The notes under the pieces: generated by a model
Database searches by the model: none
Told to the model about the DNA's origin: nothing
What the model saw: the letters and a program-made list of their open reading frames with translations, nothing else
Source of the DNA: Roseateles oligotrophus
GTDB lineage: Bacteria; Pseudomonadota; Gammaproteobacteria; Burkholderiales; Burkholderiaceae_C
Length of the DNA stretch: 64,000 nucleotides
Assembly (NCBI RefSeq): GCF_025717515.1
Contig: NZ_JAJIRN010000004.1
Span: 124,001-188,000 of the forward strand
Direction of reading: 5' to 3'
Shown here: positions 37,735 to 47,200 of the stretch, piece by piece
How the letters are laid out: each line of letters opens with the position of its first letter
Numbering within the stretch: position 1 is the stretch's first letter
Program-made: the position numbers and the translations under genes

Positions 37735-40533
37735 TCACTGCATCCGGCGGCGGCAATGCACGCCGATCAGCGCCAGGCCCGCGAACAACAGCGCATAGCT
37801 CGCCGGCTCGGGGACGGGTGCCATGGCCGTGAGCACACCGCCGTCCTGCAATGCGAAGGTCTGGCCGCCCAGGTAGGCGTTATCGCCCAGGCTGGCGTCG
37901 TAATAGATGTTGAAGCCGTTGCCGGTGATGTTGCTAACCGCTCCGCCGGCCAGCGCCACGCCCGTGACACGGCCCACATAGAGCGCCGCACCGATGCTTG
38001 CATTGCCATCGGCCAAGGCCAGATGCGCGCCGCCGGCGAGTGCCAGCTCACCCCAACTGAAATTGTTCTGGGAGCCTGCCGCACTGAAGCCCAATTCCTC
38101 GCCGGCCAGCAGCATGGTCTTGCTGCCTGGGCCGGCAAACACCAGGCTTGCCGCGCCCGTCTGCCACTGCGAGGCCTGTGCGCTGTGGTTGATGAAGTTG
38201 CCGCTGAAGATGAAGCTGTCGCCTGTTTCGCCGACCAGGAAACCCTGCTCGTTGACGATCAGGTTGCTGAAGTGGTTCTCGGACGGGTCGCTGATGTAAG
38301 CGCCGTTGTTGGTGAGCGTGCCCTCAAAGACCACCTTGCCTTTGATCGTGCGGATGGTGCCGTTGTTCACCAGGTCGCCGGTGATCAAGGTCTGGTTGTT
38401 GCGCACCAGGAAATCCGCGCCTGCTTCATTGCTGACATTGCCGACGATATTCGTCGGGCCATAGAAGTCCACATTGCCGAGATTGCGAAGATCGCCGCTG
38501 AGCGTGCCGAAGCCGGTGACCGTGCCGCCGGCAAAGTTGCTGAGCTTCGGTGTCGCCAGCGTGCCGCCGAGCAGGGTGACGACCTTGCCGGACTGATTGC
38601 CGAGATTGGCATCGAACACGACTGCACCGGCGGAGTTCACGTCGATATTGCCGTTGTTGCTGACGCTGCCGGCATTGACGTAGACATTGCTGCCGACGCC
38701 GTTGCGCAGCTTGCCGCTGTTGACAAAGCTCGCGCCGGCCAGGGTCAGGTCACCGCCCTTGGATTGCAGGGTGCCGGCGTTGTTGACGTTGGCCAAGATG
38801 CTGCCCTGGCCCGTGATGGTGCCGACGCCGTGGTTGTAGAGCGTGCCGCTGCCGATGACGCTGTGGTCAGCCACCAGGCTGCGTGTGACCGTCAAGGTGC
38901 CGCTGTTGGTGAAGGTGGCGTCGATCTGGGTGATCGAGCTGCTGCCGAGCTTGATATTGGCCGAGGTGCCGCCGTCTTTGCTGACCCAGAGTTTGCCGTT
39001 CTGGTTGATCACGCCGCCGGTCATGCTGCCGCCATCGAAGACCAGCTTGCCGTTGGCATTGATATTCAGGCTGACGGTGTTCAACAGGCCACCGCTGAGG
39101 GTGTAGGTGCCGGACGCCGCGCCGCCGAGTTGCGTGGACCCAGCCACCACAAAGCTGCCGCCCGTTTGGGCGAAGCTGCCCTTGCCGGCCGCGCCAATGC
39201 TGGCATTGTTCGCGTTCAGCACGCCTCCGGACAGATTGACCTGGCCATCGCCGCCATCGGCTTGGCCGACGATGAAGGCCGTCGTCTGGTGGGAGCCCGC
39301 GCTTTGCTCGAAAGTGCCAATGGTCTTGTCGCCGACGATGGTCCGGTTGCTGCTGAGGCTGCCGCCCTGAAGCTTGTAGAACCCGTTGACATAGCCGGAA
39401 AGCGCAAGGTCGCCGGTGATGGTGTGGGTGCCGCCCGACTGATTGAAGCTGGCCCCGGCGCCGTTGATCGAACCCACGCCAACAGCGGCGCTGTTGAGTA
39501 TGCCGGTGCCGGACAGGTGGTACGCGGCACCGGGCCCGAACACCGACAGCATATTGGTGATCGTGACGCTGCCGGCACCGTGCAGGAAGCTGCCGGCGTC
39601 CGAGATGAGCAACTTGTCCCCCGTGAAGCTGCTGCTGCCGGCAATCTTGTAGCTGCCGCTGCCATTGATCGCGGACTGGCTGCCGCCCGACACGGTGCCC
39701 CCATTCTGATTGAAGAGGCCATCGGCCGACACGGTGATACCGCTGCCACTCACCACCTTGCCGCTGCCGGACAGCAGATATTGCGAGCCAGCACCCACGC
39801 CAATGCCGTACTGGTTGTTGTGCGTACCGCTGCTTTGAGAAAACTGGCCCTTGTAGAGATCGCTGCCTTGCAAAAACCCGAGCGAGACGTAGTTGGTATT
39901 GAGCGTGCTGCTGCCGGACATCGCGTAGCTGGCAAGGGCATCGCTGCTCAGAAATATGTTCTTTGCGTTATTGACGCCGCCGGTTTGCGAGAAACTCATG
40001 CTGCCGAGGCCTCGCATTTCCAGCAACTCGGTGTTGAGCGCGCCACCTGACAGGATGTATTGACTCTTGGCATTCGCGTTGGCGGCGTTGCCCGTCATCT
40101 TCAGGCGGGTCGCGGCTGTGAGGACGCCCGCTGACTGCGTGATGCTCGCACTGCCCGCAGCTGCGGCCACGATGTCGATATAGTCGCTGCTGAAGTTCGA
40201 GGACGCACTGTTGATATTGAGCGTCATGTTGCCGCTGGAGGATGCCTTGATTTCGGTGTAGTCGTACACCTTGCCTGGATTGAAGCCAAAGGTGACCGTG
40301 CGTGCAGTCGTCGTGGCGTTGTCGAGGTAAGCGTAGTCACCGGTGTCCGGGGCCGTCGTGACGACGCCTGCCGAGGTTTTCCAGCAATTGGCCGTGTTCC
40401 AGGCCACGGTATTGGCGCAAGCCCAGTACTTTGAAGCCGCCTGTGCTGCTGGCGCAGCCAAAGCCAGCAGGGCGGCGCTGGCCACCAGGGCCAGCGGGTG
40501 GAGCTTGAAAGGAGCGGCAATACGGTGCGACAT
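37735..40533 (-). CDS. Large repetitive PEP-CTERM surface protein
   Basis: The 932-residue protein has a signal peptide (ending AAQAAS) and a cysteine-containing N-terminal stretch (YWACANTVAWNTANCW). A long body of alternating modules follows, of the type Y-x-L-S-G-G-x-L and F-x-Q-S-G-G-x-H, each about 20-24 residues (examples: YILSGGALNTELLEM, SFSQTGGVNNAK, FNQSGGTHTITGDLALSG). This is the autotransporter-passenger style of beta-helix. A second region is rich in GTL/NNG turns. The C terminus is VPEPASYALLFAGLALIGVH plus a basic end, a PEP-CTERM signal. No beta-barrel domain is present. It is a probable adhesin or matrix protein exported through an exosortase route. Confidence 0.85.
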   Translation of the reverse strand: MSHRIAAPFKLHPLALVASAALLALAAPAAQAASKYWACANTVAWNTANCWKTSAGVVTTAPDTGDYAYLDNATTTARTVTFGFNPGKVYDYTEIKASSSGNMTLNINSASSNFSSDYIDIVAAAAGSASITQSAGVLTAATRLKMTGNAANANAKSQYILSGGALNTELLEMRGLGSMSFSQTGGVNNAKNIFLSSDALASYAMSGSSTLNTNYVSLGFLQGSDLYKGQFSQSSGTHNNQYGIGVGAGSQYLLSGSGKVVSGSGITVSADGLFNQNGGTVSGGSQSAINGSGSYKIAGSSSFTGDKLLISDAGSFLHGAGSVTITNMLSVFGPGAAYHLSGTGILNSAAVGVGSINGAGASFNQSGGTHTITGDLALSGYVNGFYKLQGGSLSSNRTIVGDKTIGTFEQSAGSHQTTAFIVGQADGGDGQVNLSGGVLNANNASIGAAGKGSFAQTGGSFVVAGSTQLGGAASGTYTLSGGLLNTVSLNINANGKLVFDGGSMTGGVINQNGKLWVSKDGGTSANIKLGSSSITQIDATFTNSGTLTVTRSLVADHSVIGSGTLYNHGVGTITGQGSILANVNNAGTLQSKGGDLTLAGASFVNSGKLRNGVGSNVYVNAGSVSNNGNIDVNSAGAVVFDANLGNQSGKVVTLLGGTLATPKLSNFAGGTVTGFGTLSGDLRNLGNVDFYGPTNIVGNVSNEAGADFLVRNNQTLITGDLVNNGTIRTIKGKVVFEGTLTNNGAYISDPSENHFSNLIVNEQGFLVGETGDSFIFSGNFINHSAQASQWQTGAASLVFAGPGSKTMLLAGEELGFSAAGSQNNFSWGELALAGGAHLALADGNASIGAALYVGRVTGVALAGGAVSNITGNGFNIYYDASLGDNAYLGGQTFALQDGGVLTAMAPVPEPASYALLFAGLALIGVHCRRRMQ

Positions 40534-40578
40534 GATGAATTCCTTGCAGTGGTGATCGGATGAACAGGAGTGATGGGG

Positions 40579-40791
40579 TCAGGGCTTGCGCCTGCCGTCG
40601 GGGCCGGTCTGCCGCAGCAGCGCCATCAACTGACGCGCCGAGCCAAACTCGAGCTGCCGCCCGCAGACCACATGCTCCAAGCGGCCGGTCAATTCACCGG
40701 CGGTGGCGCTGTCGGCCAGCTTCAGCACAAAGACCCTTTCCAGGGGCATTGCGGCAGGCGCTGGCTTGTTGGTGTGGTGTGTGGAAGGCAT
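40579..40791 (-). CDS. Small conserved protein with GR-EH / GR-F-S pattern
   Basis: This 70-residue protein has a core of about 45 residues, FVLKLADSATAGELTGRLEH then VVCGRQLEFGSARQLMALL. The pattern G-R-x-E-H-V followed by G-R-x-x-x-F-x-S and a leucine-rich helix is one I have seen in small uncharacterised proteobacterial proteins, so I judge it real. It has no signal peptide or membrane helix. It is 45 bases upstream of the large PEP-CTERM gene and first in the presumed operon. Its function is unknown. Confidence 0.6.
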   Translation of the reverse strand: MPSTHHTNKPAPAAMPLERVFVLKLADSATAGELTGRLEHVVCGRQLEFGSARQLMALLRQTGPDGRRKP

Positions 40792-40907
40792 GGATCACAG
40801 TGTCTGCAGCCCTGCCGCCCAAGTCCTCAACTGCGGGTTAGCGTTTGGTTAGCGTTGCGCGTAAACAGGGGGGCAGGTCGAACATTTGGCCTGCTAAAGT
40901 GCCCCGC

Positions 40908-43498
40908 ATGCCTGCCCTAGAGCCCTCAACTCAGCGCTTGGCCTTCGGGCCGTTCGAGATCGACTTGCACGCGCAGCGCCTGTTGCGCGAGCAGCAGCCG
41001 GTGGCGCTGCGGCCGCGCTATTTCGATGTGCTGGTATTTCTGGCCCGCAGCGGCGGGCGGCTGGTCACCAAGGACGAATTGCTGGACGCCGTCTGGGGCC
41101 ATCGCCATGTCAGTGATTCGGTGCTCAAGGTCGCCATCAACGCCTTGCGCGTCGCGCTGGATGAAGACGCCAAGGCCCCGCGCCATCTGGAGACCGTGTC
41201 GCGCCGAGGCTACCGGCTGCTGGGGGTCAGCGATGCGCAGCCCACAACGGGCGGCCAGGCAGCGGGCGCGACGGTGGCTGCAGCAGCCAGCCAGCCAAAC
41301 CTCAGCCTAGGCAATCTGCCCGCAGCCCAGGCCGGGCTGATAGGCCGCGAGGCCGACTTGGCTCAGCTGCAGGGCTTGTTCGCCAGCCAGCGCTTGATCA
41401 CCTTGCACGGGCCTGCCGGCGTGGGCAAGACCCGTCTGGCCCTGAGCGCCGCCCACCATGCGGTGCCGACCGACGGGGTCTGGCTGATTCGGCTCGATGC
41501 GCTGGCCGACGCCGAGCCCCTGCTGGCCACGGTGGCGCGCACCCTGAACCTGGGCGCGGGCACCCAGGCCAGCGCCGAGACCCTGGCGCGCGCGCGTTGG
41601 CGCCGCTGTCCATGCGCCTGCTGCTCGACAACGCCGAACACCTGGTTCAAGCCGTCGCCGAATTGGCCACCGCCCTGCTGAACCATGCGCCGCGCCTGCA
41701 GTTGCTGGTGACCAGCCAGTTGCCGCTGCGCGTCAGCGGCGAAACCGTGCTGGCCGTGGCGCCCTTGGCCGTGCCAAGCGATGCGAGCGAAGGCTTGGAC
41801 AACAGCGACACCGCCGCCGTCCAACTGCTGCGCCAACGCGCCCAGCAACATGACGCCGCCCTGCCCTGGACGCCGGCCGCCGCCGCCTCGGCGGGCGCCA
41901 TTGCCCGCATGCTGGACGGCCTGCCCTTGGCCTTGGAGTTGGCCGCCGCGCGCGTCCCGCTCTTGGGTTGGGCCGGCGTACATGCCCGGCTGGACGAGCG
42001 CTTTGCCCTGCTGACCCGCGGCGAGCGCGGCGCACCCGAGCGCCACCGCACCTTGCGCGCTGCGCTGGCCTGGTCCTGCGCCTTGCTGCAGCCCACCGAA
42101 TTGCGGTTGCTGCAGCGTTTGTCGGTGATTGCCGGCAGCTTCAGCCTGGACGCCGCCGCAGCCGTGCTGGGCACAACCGTCGATGCCGAACTGCTGGACG
42201 CACTCGACGGCCTGCGCGAGCATGCGCTGCTCAGCAGCAGCGAGAGTGGCATTGCGCCGCGCTGGCGACTCTATGACAGCGTGCGCAGCTATGCCGCCGA
42301 AGGTCTGCAAGCCAGCGGTGAACAGACCGAGGCGATGAGCGGCCTGATCGACCATTTGATCGCCTTGTTTGAGCAAGCCGACCTGGACCTGCTTGAAATC
42401 TTCCTGCGCCCCTGGTTGGCGCAACTGAAGCTTGAGGACGACAGCTTGCGCGCCGCGCTGCAAGCCGCCTTGCAGCAACCCGCGCTGCAATTGAAAGGCG
42501 TCGCGCTGTTTTCGGCCAGCGCCAACTACCGGGCCCGAGCCGGTCACAAGCGCGAACTGCAGCAAGACCACGCGCTGATTGCCACCCTGCCGCGCGATCA
42601 CTGGCCGGCGCGGCTGCAAGCCTGTTTTGATTTGGCGCTGAGCCATCTCGGCGTGCTGGCCCAAGTGATCTCGCCGGCCCTGGCGCTTGAAAGCGCGCGC
42701 CGCGCCCAGCAAGCCTTTCGAGAACTGGGTGAATTCCCTGCGCTTTACGTCGCGCTTGATCGCGAAGCTGGAGGCTTGATGCGCCAGCAAGCACCGCTGG
42801 AGCAACGCGTGGATGCCATCGCCCGCATGCGGGCACTTGAGCCCGAAGCCTGGGGCACAAGGCAGCGTCGCTTTCGCGCCTGGCACGACCTGATGCTGCT
42901 GCGGGATATGGGCAATGACAGCCTTTATGAAGACCGCATCACCAGCTACCTGGCCAGCTCACGCGCCCAGGGAGATGACTACGGCGCTTGGAACTCCGCG
43001 CAACTATTGGCCCAGCTCAAGAGCAGTCAGGGTGATCTGGCGGCAGCCACCCAACTGCTCGACCAGGCGGTGACCGAAATGCGCAGCACCGGCCAGCTGC
43101 TGCAGAACAAACCGGTGCTGGCCCAATGGGCCTATTTGCGCATCGCTCAAGACGCTCAAGCCTGCACCATTCAATTGCTGCGCGAGGCCGTTGCAGCATT
43201 GCAAGCCGAAGCCATGCTCTGGTGGATGGCCGACGCGCTGGCCTGGCTGCCGGCCCATCAGGGCCGCTGGCTTGACGCGCTGCGCCTGCAAGCCTGGGCC
43301 GACGGTCTGGTCACGCAGCGCGGCGACAAACGCGGCCCGATGTTCAAGGCCTTGCGAGAGCGTTTGCAAGAGAAGTTCCAGGCTCAGGCACCGGAACTGC
43401 CGGACTCGCTGTCGCAAGAAGCGTTGGGTCTTGATGAAACCACCGCCCTGGCGCTGAGCTTTGGCCCGACGGAATTAAGAGTTAGCCAATTGGCCTGA
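40908..43498 (+). pseudogene. Winged-helix/ATPase transcriptional regulator, frameshifted
   Basis: Two overlapping frames together encode one protein of about 860 residues. The first (40908-41681) has an OmpR-type winged helix (FGPFEIDLHAQRLLREQQPV, DAVWGHRHVSDSVLKVAINA, SRRGYRLLG) and the start of an AAA/NB-ATPase with Walker A GPAGVGKTR. The second (41597-43498) continues the ATPase with RLLLDNAEHL (Walker B) and TSQLPLRVSGETVLAVAPL, then an alpha-helical TPR-like region. The reading frame changes in a (CG)5 tract at 41587-41596; with four CG units the frame runs through (ETLARALAPLSMRLLLDN). It is divergent from the exported-protein cluster and may have controlled it. It could be a pseudogene, a phase-variable gene or a sequence error. 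Confidence 0.85.
41587..41596. repeat. (CG)5 tract at the frameshift
   Basis: Five CG dinucleotides lie between CTGG and TTGG. The upstream frame reads GCG CGC GCG CGT here and soon reaches non-homologous sequence, whereas the downstream frame begins at TTG 41597. Loss of one CG unit would restore a single continuous frame. Confidence 0.85.
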
Positions 43499-43522
43499 GC
43501 GGCACCGGCCGAGTGACGCATC

Positions 43523-44149
43523 TCAACGCTCGGCCAGCGCCAGCCGCAAGGCCAGGCCAATGAAGACCGTGCCGGCCAGCCAGTTCAGGCCGCGCTGCGC
43601 GCCGACGGAACGCTTCAAGACGCGGCTGACCGCGCCGGCAAAAAAGGTGATGGAGCCAAACGAGATCAGCGTGGCAACGATGAAGATCAGGCCCAGCTGC
43701 GCGATCTGCCAAGCCACCGCGCCCTGACTTGCATTGACGAACTGCGGCAGCAGCGCAAGGAAGAAGAACACCACCTTGGGGTTGGTCAGATTCATCACGA
43801 CGCCGCGCCCATACATCTTCAGGGGGCTCATGCCGGCCTGCTCTTGCTCGGCCAGCGGGCCGACCGGCGCACGCAAGACCTGATAGGCCAGATATGCCAA
43901 ATAGGCGGCGCCGGCCAGCTTCAAGACCGTGAAGGCGGTGGCCGAGGCGGCAAACACCGCCGCCAACCCCAAGGCAATCGCCAGCGTATGCACCATCAAG
44001 CCGGTGCATAAGCCCAGCACGACATAGAAACCGGCACGCCGACCATGAGTGGCCGACTGGATCAGCACGAAGACGTTATCGGGCCCCGGCGTGTAGCCCA
44101 GGAGCATGGCCAGGGTGAAGAAGGTCAGCGCGGTTTGGAGGGTCAGCAT
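43523..44149 (-). CDS. LysE/RhtB-family amino-acid exporter
   Basis: The 208-residue inner-membrane protein has about six helices. The N terminus has the family signature GYTPGPDNVFVLIQSATHGR, in which TPGPD is highly conserved, followed by GFYVVLGLCTGLMVHTLAIA. MNLTNPKVVFFFLALLPQFV matches the conserved middle of RhtB-type exporters. The substrate, probably an amino acid or homoserine-lactone-like compound, cannot be predicted. It is convergent with the frameshifted regulator. Confidence 0.9.
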   Translation of the reverse strand: MLTLQTALTFFTLAMLLGYTPGPDNVFVLIQSATHGRRAGFYVVLGLCTGLMVHTLAIALGLAAVFAASATAFTVLKLAGAAYLAYLAYQVLRAPVGPLAEQEQAGMSPLKMYGRGVVMNLTNPKVVFFFLALLPQFVNASQGAVAWQIAQLGLIFIVATLISFGSITFFAGAVSRVLKRSVGAQRGLNWLAGTVFIGLALRLALAER

Positions 44150-44200
44150 GGGTAAGGAGAAAGGCCAGCGAGTCAGGGCCGGCGATTATCGACCAGCCGG

Positions 44201-47200
44201 CTAAGGTGCGACCCTTGGGATGATGATCTCGAACCGAGCGCCCTCGCCGGGCTCGCTGCTGACGGTGATGCTGCCGCCCAGCACCGAGCCGACGATGTTG
44301 TAGCTGATATGCAGTCCCAAACCACTGCCTCCCTGCCCCAGCTTGGTGGTGAAGAAGGGCTCGAACACATGAGGAAGATTGGTGGCGCTGATGCCGCAGC
44401 CGTTGTCGCTGAAGTTGATCTTGACGCGGTCATCATCCAGCACCACGGCTTGCAGCGTCAGCTGCCCGTTGCGCTGGCCGTCAAGCCCATGGATGAGCGC
44501 ATTCAGCACCAAATTGCTCAATACCTGGCCGAGCGGGCCGGGGAAGCTGTCAAGCTCCAAGCCCGGTGCCACGTCAAGATGCAACTCATGACCGTCGCGG
44601 CGCAAGCGATTACCCAGTGTTTGCGCAATCTCCCCGCACAGCTGGTGCAGCTCAAAGGGGCGGCGCTGCTCGGAGGTCTGGTCGACCGCCAATTGCTTGA
44701 AACTGGTGACCAGGCCGGCCGCACTCTGCAGGCTGCGCACCAGCAACTCACTCGATTCCTGATTGGCCTGGCAGTATTGATCCAACTCGGAGCGCCGGAT
44801 GCCGCCCTGGCTCAGATGCTGCGCAAACTCCCGGCCGCGATCCAGCAAGGTGCTGGCCATCAACAAGCTATTGCCGATGGGCGTGTTCAACTCATGCGCA
44901 ACGCCCGCCACCAAGGCCCCCAGCGCGGCCATCTTCTCCTGCTCGACCAGTTTGGTTTGGGTCAGTAGCAATTGACGGTAAGCATCGGCATTGTCGAGTG
45001 CCACCGCCGCATAGGCGCCCAGGGTACTCAAAATCGCCAAATCATTGGCCGTGAAGGCGTGGCTGCGCTCGCTCAACATAAAGAGCAGCCCGACCACCTG
45101 GCCCTTCAGCAACATCGGCGCATAAATGCCCGAATTCACCGCCGCTGGATCGGCGCCGCTTTGCAAGAGAACCCGGCTGGGCCCTTCCTGCTTGTAGAGC
45201 ACGCGGCTATCGCGTTCGATTTGGTCCACCAGCATCGCTTTGCCTTGCAACACCGTTTGTACCGACGGCATCTCGACCGCGACCAGACTGCGCACATAAG
45301 GCATGCACGCTTCGCCGCTGTGCATGACGAAGTCAAACGCCAAGGTGCGAGCCTTCCAATTGACCAGGCCGAGCCCGAACACCGCGGCCTCGATCAACTC
45401 ACCCACCTGCTGATAGAGCGTGCGCTGAATCGATTCCACATCCAGCGAGGAGGTGAGCTGACGCCCGATTTCGCTCAGCAGCGTGATGTCATGTCGCGCC
45501 TTTTCGGCCGCCTCCCTGGACTGCACAGCCAGCGCTGTTTGCGTCAGGGCGATTTGCTTCTCCTGCGCCAATTGCTGTGTGCGCGCCGCCACCTCCCGCT
45601 CCAGTCGGCTGCGGGCCCTGTGCAATTTGCGCACACGCAAGCGGTAGGCCGTCCCCAGCGCCAGCAGGGTCAGCAAAGCCAGCCCGCTGATCCACCACCA
45701 GCTGCGCCAAAACGGCGGCAGCACCTCGACCTCCAGCAATTGCCTGGCTTCGCCCCAGACGCCGTCCGGGTTGGCCGCCATGGCCATCAAGCGGTAGCGC
45801 CCGGCATCCAAGTTCGTGTAAGTGGCCAGGCCCACATTGTCTTGGCCATAGATCCAATCGCGGTCAAAGCCTTCCAGCTGCCATGCATGCTTGAGCAGTG
45901 GATTCTTGTCGAAATGCAGTGCCGACAGCTCAAAGCTGACCATTGCCTCACGGTGACTCAGGCGAACCTTGCTGGCCCGGTGCAGCGGCCCTGTGATGCC
46001 AAGATCGGCCAGACTCAAGGGTGGCCCGCTGGCGCCGGCCTGTCCGGTACTCGCCGGCGCTGCCTCGGGCTGCAAAGAATGATTGAACACGCGCAAATCG
46101 CTGAGCACGACTTGGGGTGCATGGGTGTTGTCACGCAAGGCCTCGGGCCTGAAGTGCAGCAAACCCTTGCCGCCGAAGTAAAGCGTTCCGTCAGCGGCAC
46201 GCGCTGCCGCAGCAAAGTTGAAACCGCCGCCAAAATGGCTGGCGCTGGGATAGAAGCGCGCCCGCCCCTGTTCGGGCAGAAATTCGGTCAACCCATGCTC
46301 GCTGCCCAACCAAATACCGCCGAACTGGGCGTCTTGTATGGACTCAAACGCGCCCGACGGCATGCCGGGCGACGCGGCGAAGGATTTGAGCTCCCACGCT
46401 CCGGCTCCTTTGCTCAGCAATTCAAACAATCCTAATTCGGTGACCAGCCAAATGCGCCCGCCGCCGTCCTGGCGCAGACCGTAGACCTGCAGCGCGGCCG
46501 GGTTGGGCAGATCGGCATTGCCCTGTACCGGCTGCAAAAACGTCTCGGCGTGCGGGTCCCAAAGATGCAGGCCGCCTTTGCTGCCTATCCAGAGCCTCCC
46601 CTCGCGGTCTTGCATCAAGGCATCGATGATGGCGTGATTCAAAGCCCCGGCGCGGCTCGCATCGGCCTGAAAGCTGTGCACTTGCCCCTTGCCGTCTATG
46701 CGGTAGAGGCCGCCCGAACTGCCGGCCCAGACTTCCCCGTTCTGCAGCTTCAAGAGTGAGCTGATCGAGGCCCCCGCCGCAGAGTTCTGGCGCAACTCGA
46801 TCGTGCGGCTGCGCTGGGTTTTCGGATCGAAGAGCTGCAGCCCGTGCTCACCGCCGACCCACAGCCGCCCATCCGGCTCGCGCAACAGGGCCTTGATATG
46901 GGTCAGCGGCATCGCTGTGAGCGAAATCCGCTGGGTCTCGCCGCTGGCCAAATGCAAGCGGTTCAGCCCTCCGCCATAGGTGCCGACCCACAGATGATCG
47001 GCACCATCAAAGGCGGTCGCCATCACCACATCGCTGGACAGGCTGCTCGGGTCGCCGGGCAGGCTCAGATAGGCGGCAAAACGGCGCCCGCCAAAATCCG
47101 CCAGACTCACCCCCGACAGCAGGGTGCCGACCCAGAGGATGCCGCTGCGGTCTTGCATCAGCGCGCCGATCGAGTCCGCAGCCAGGCTGCTGTCCACCGC

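Noticed and set aside
37756..40050. Open frame of about 760 codons on the plus strand opposite the PEP-CTERM protein
   Set aside because: It lies antisense to a protein with signal peptide, regular repeats and PEP-CTERM tail, and lacks a ribosome site and known motifs.
41363..42886. Open frame of about 500 codons on the minus strand opposite the regulator
   Set aside because: The plus strand carries clear ATPase and helical motifs; the minus frame is Gln/Arg/Gly rich with no domain.
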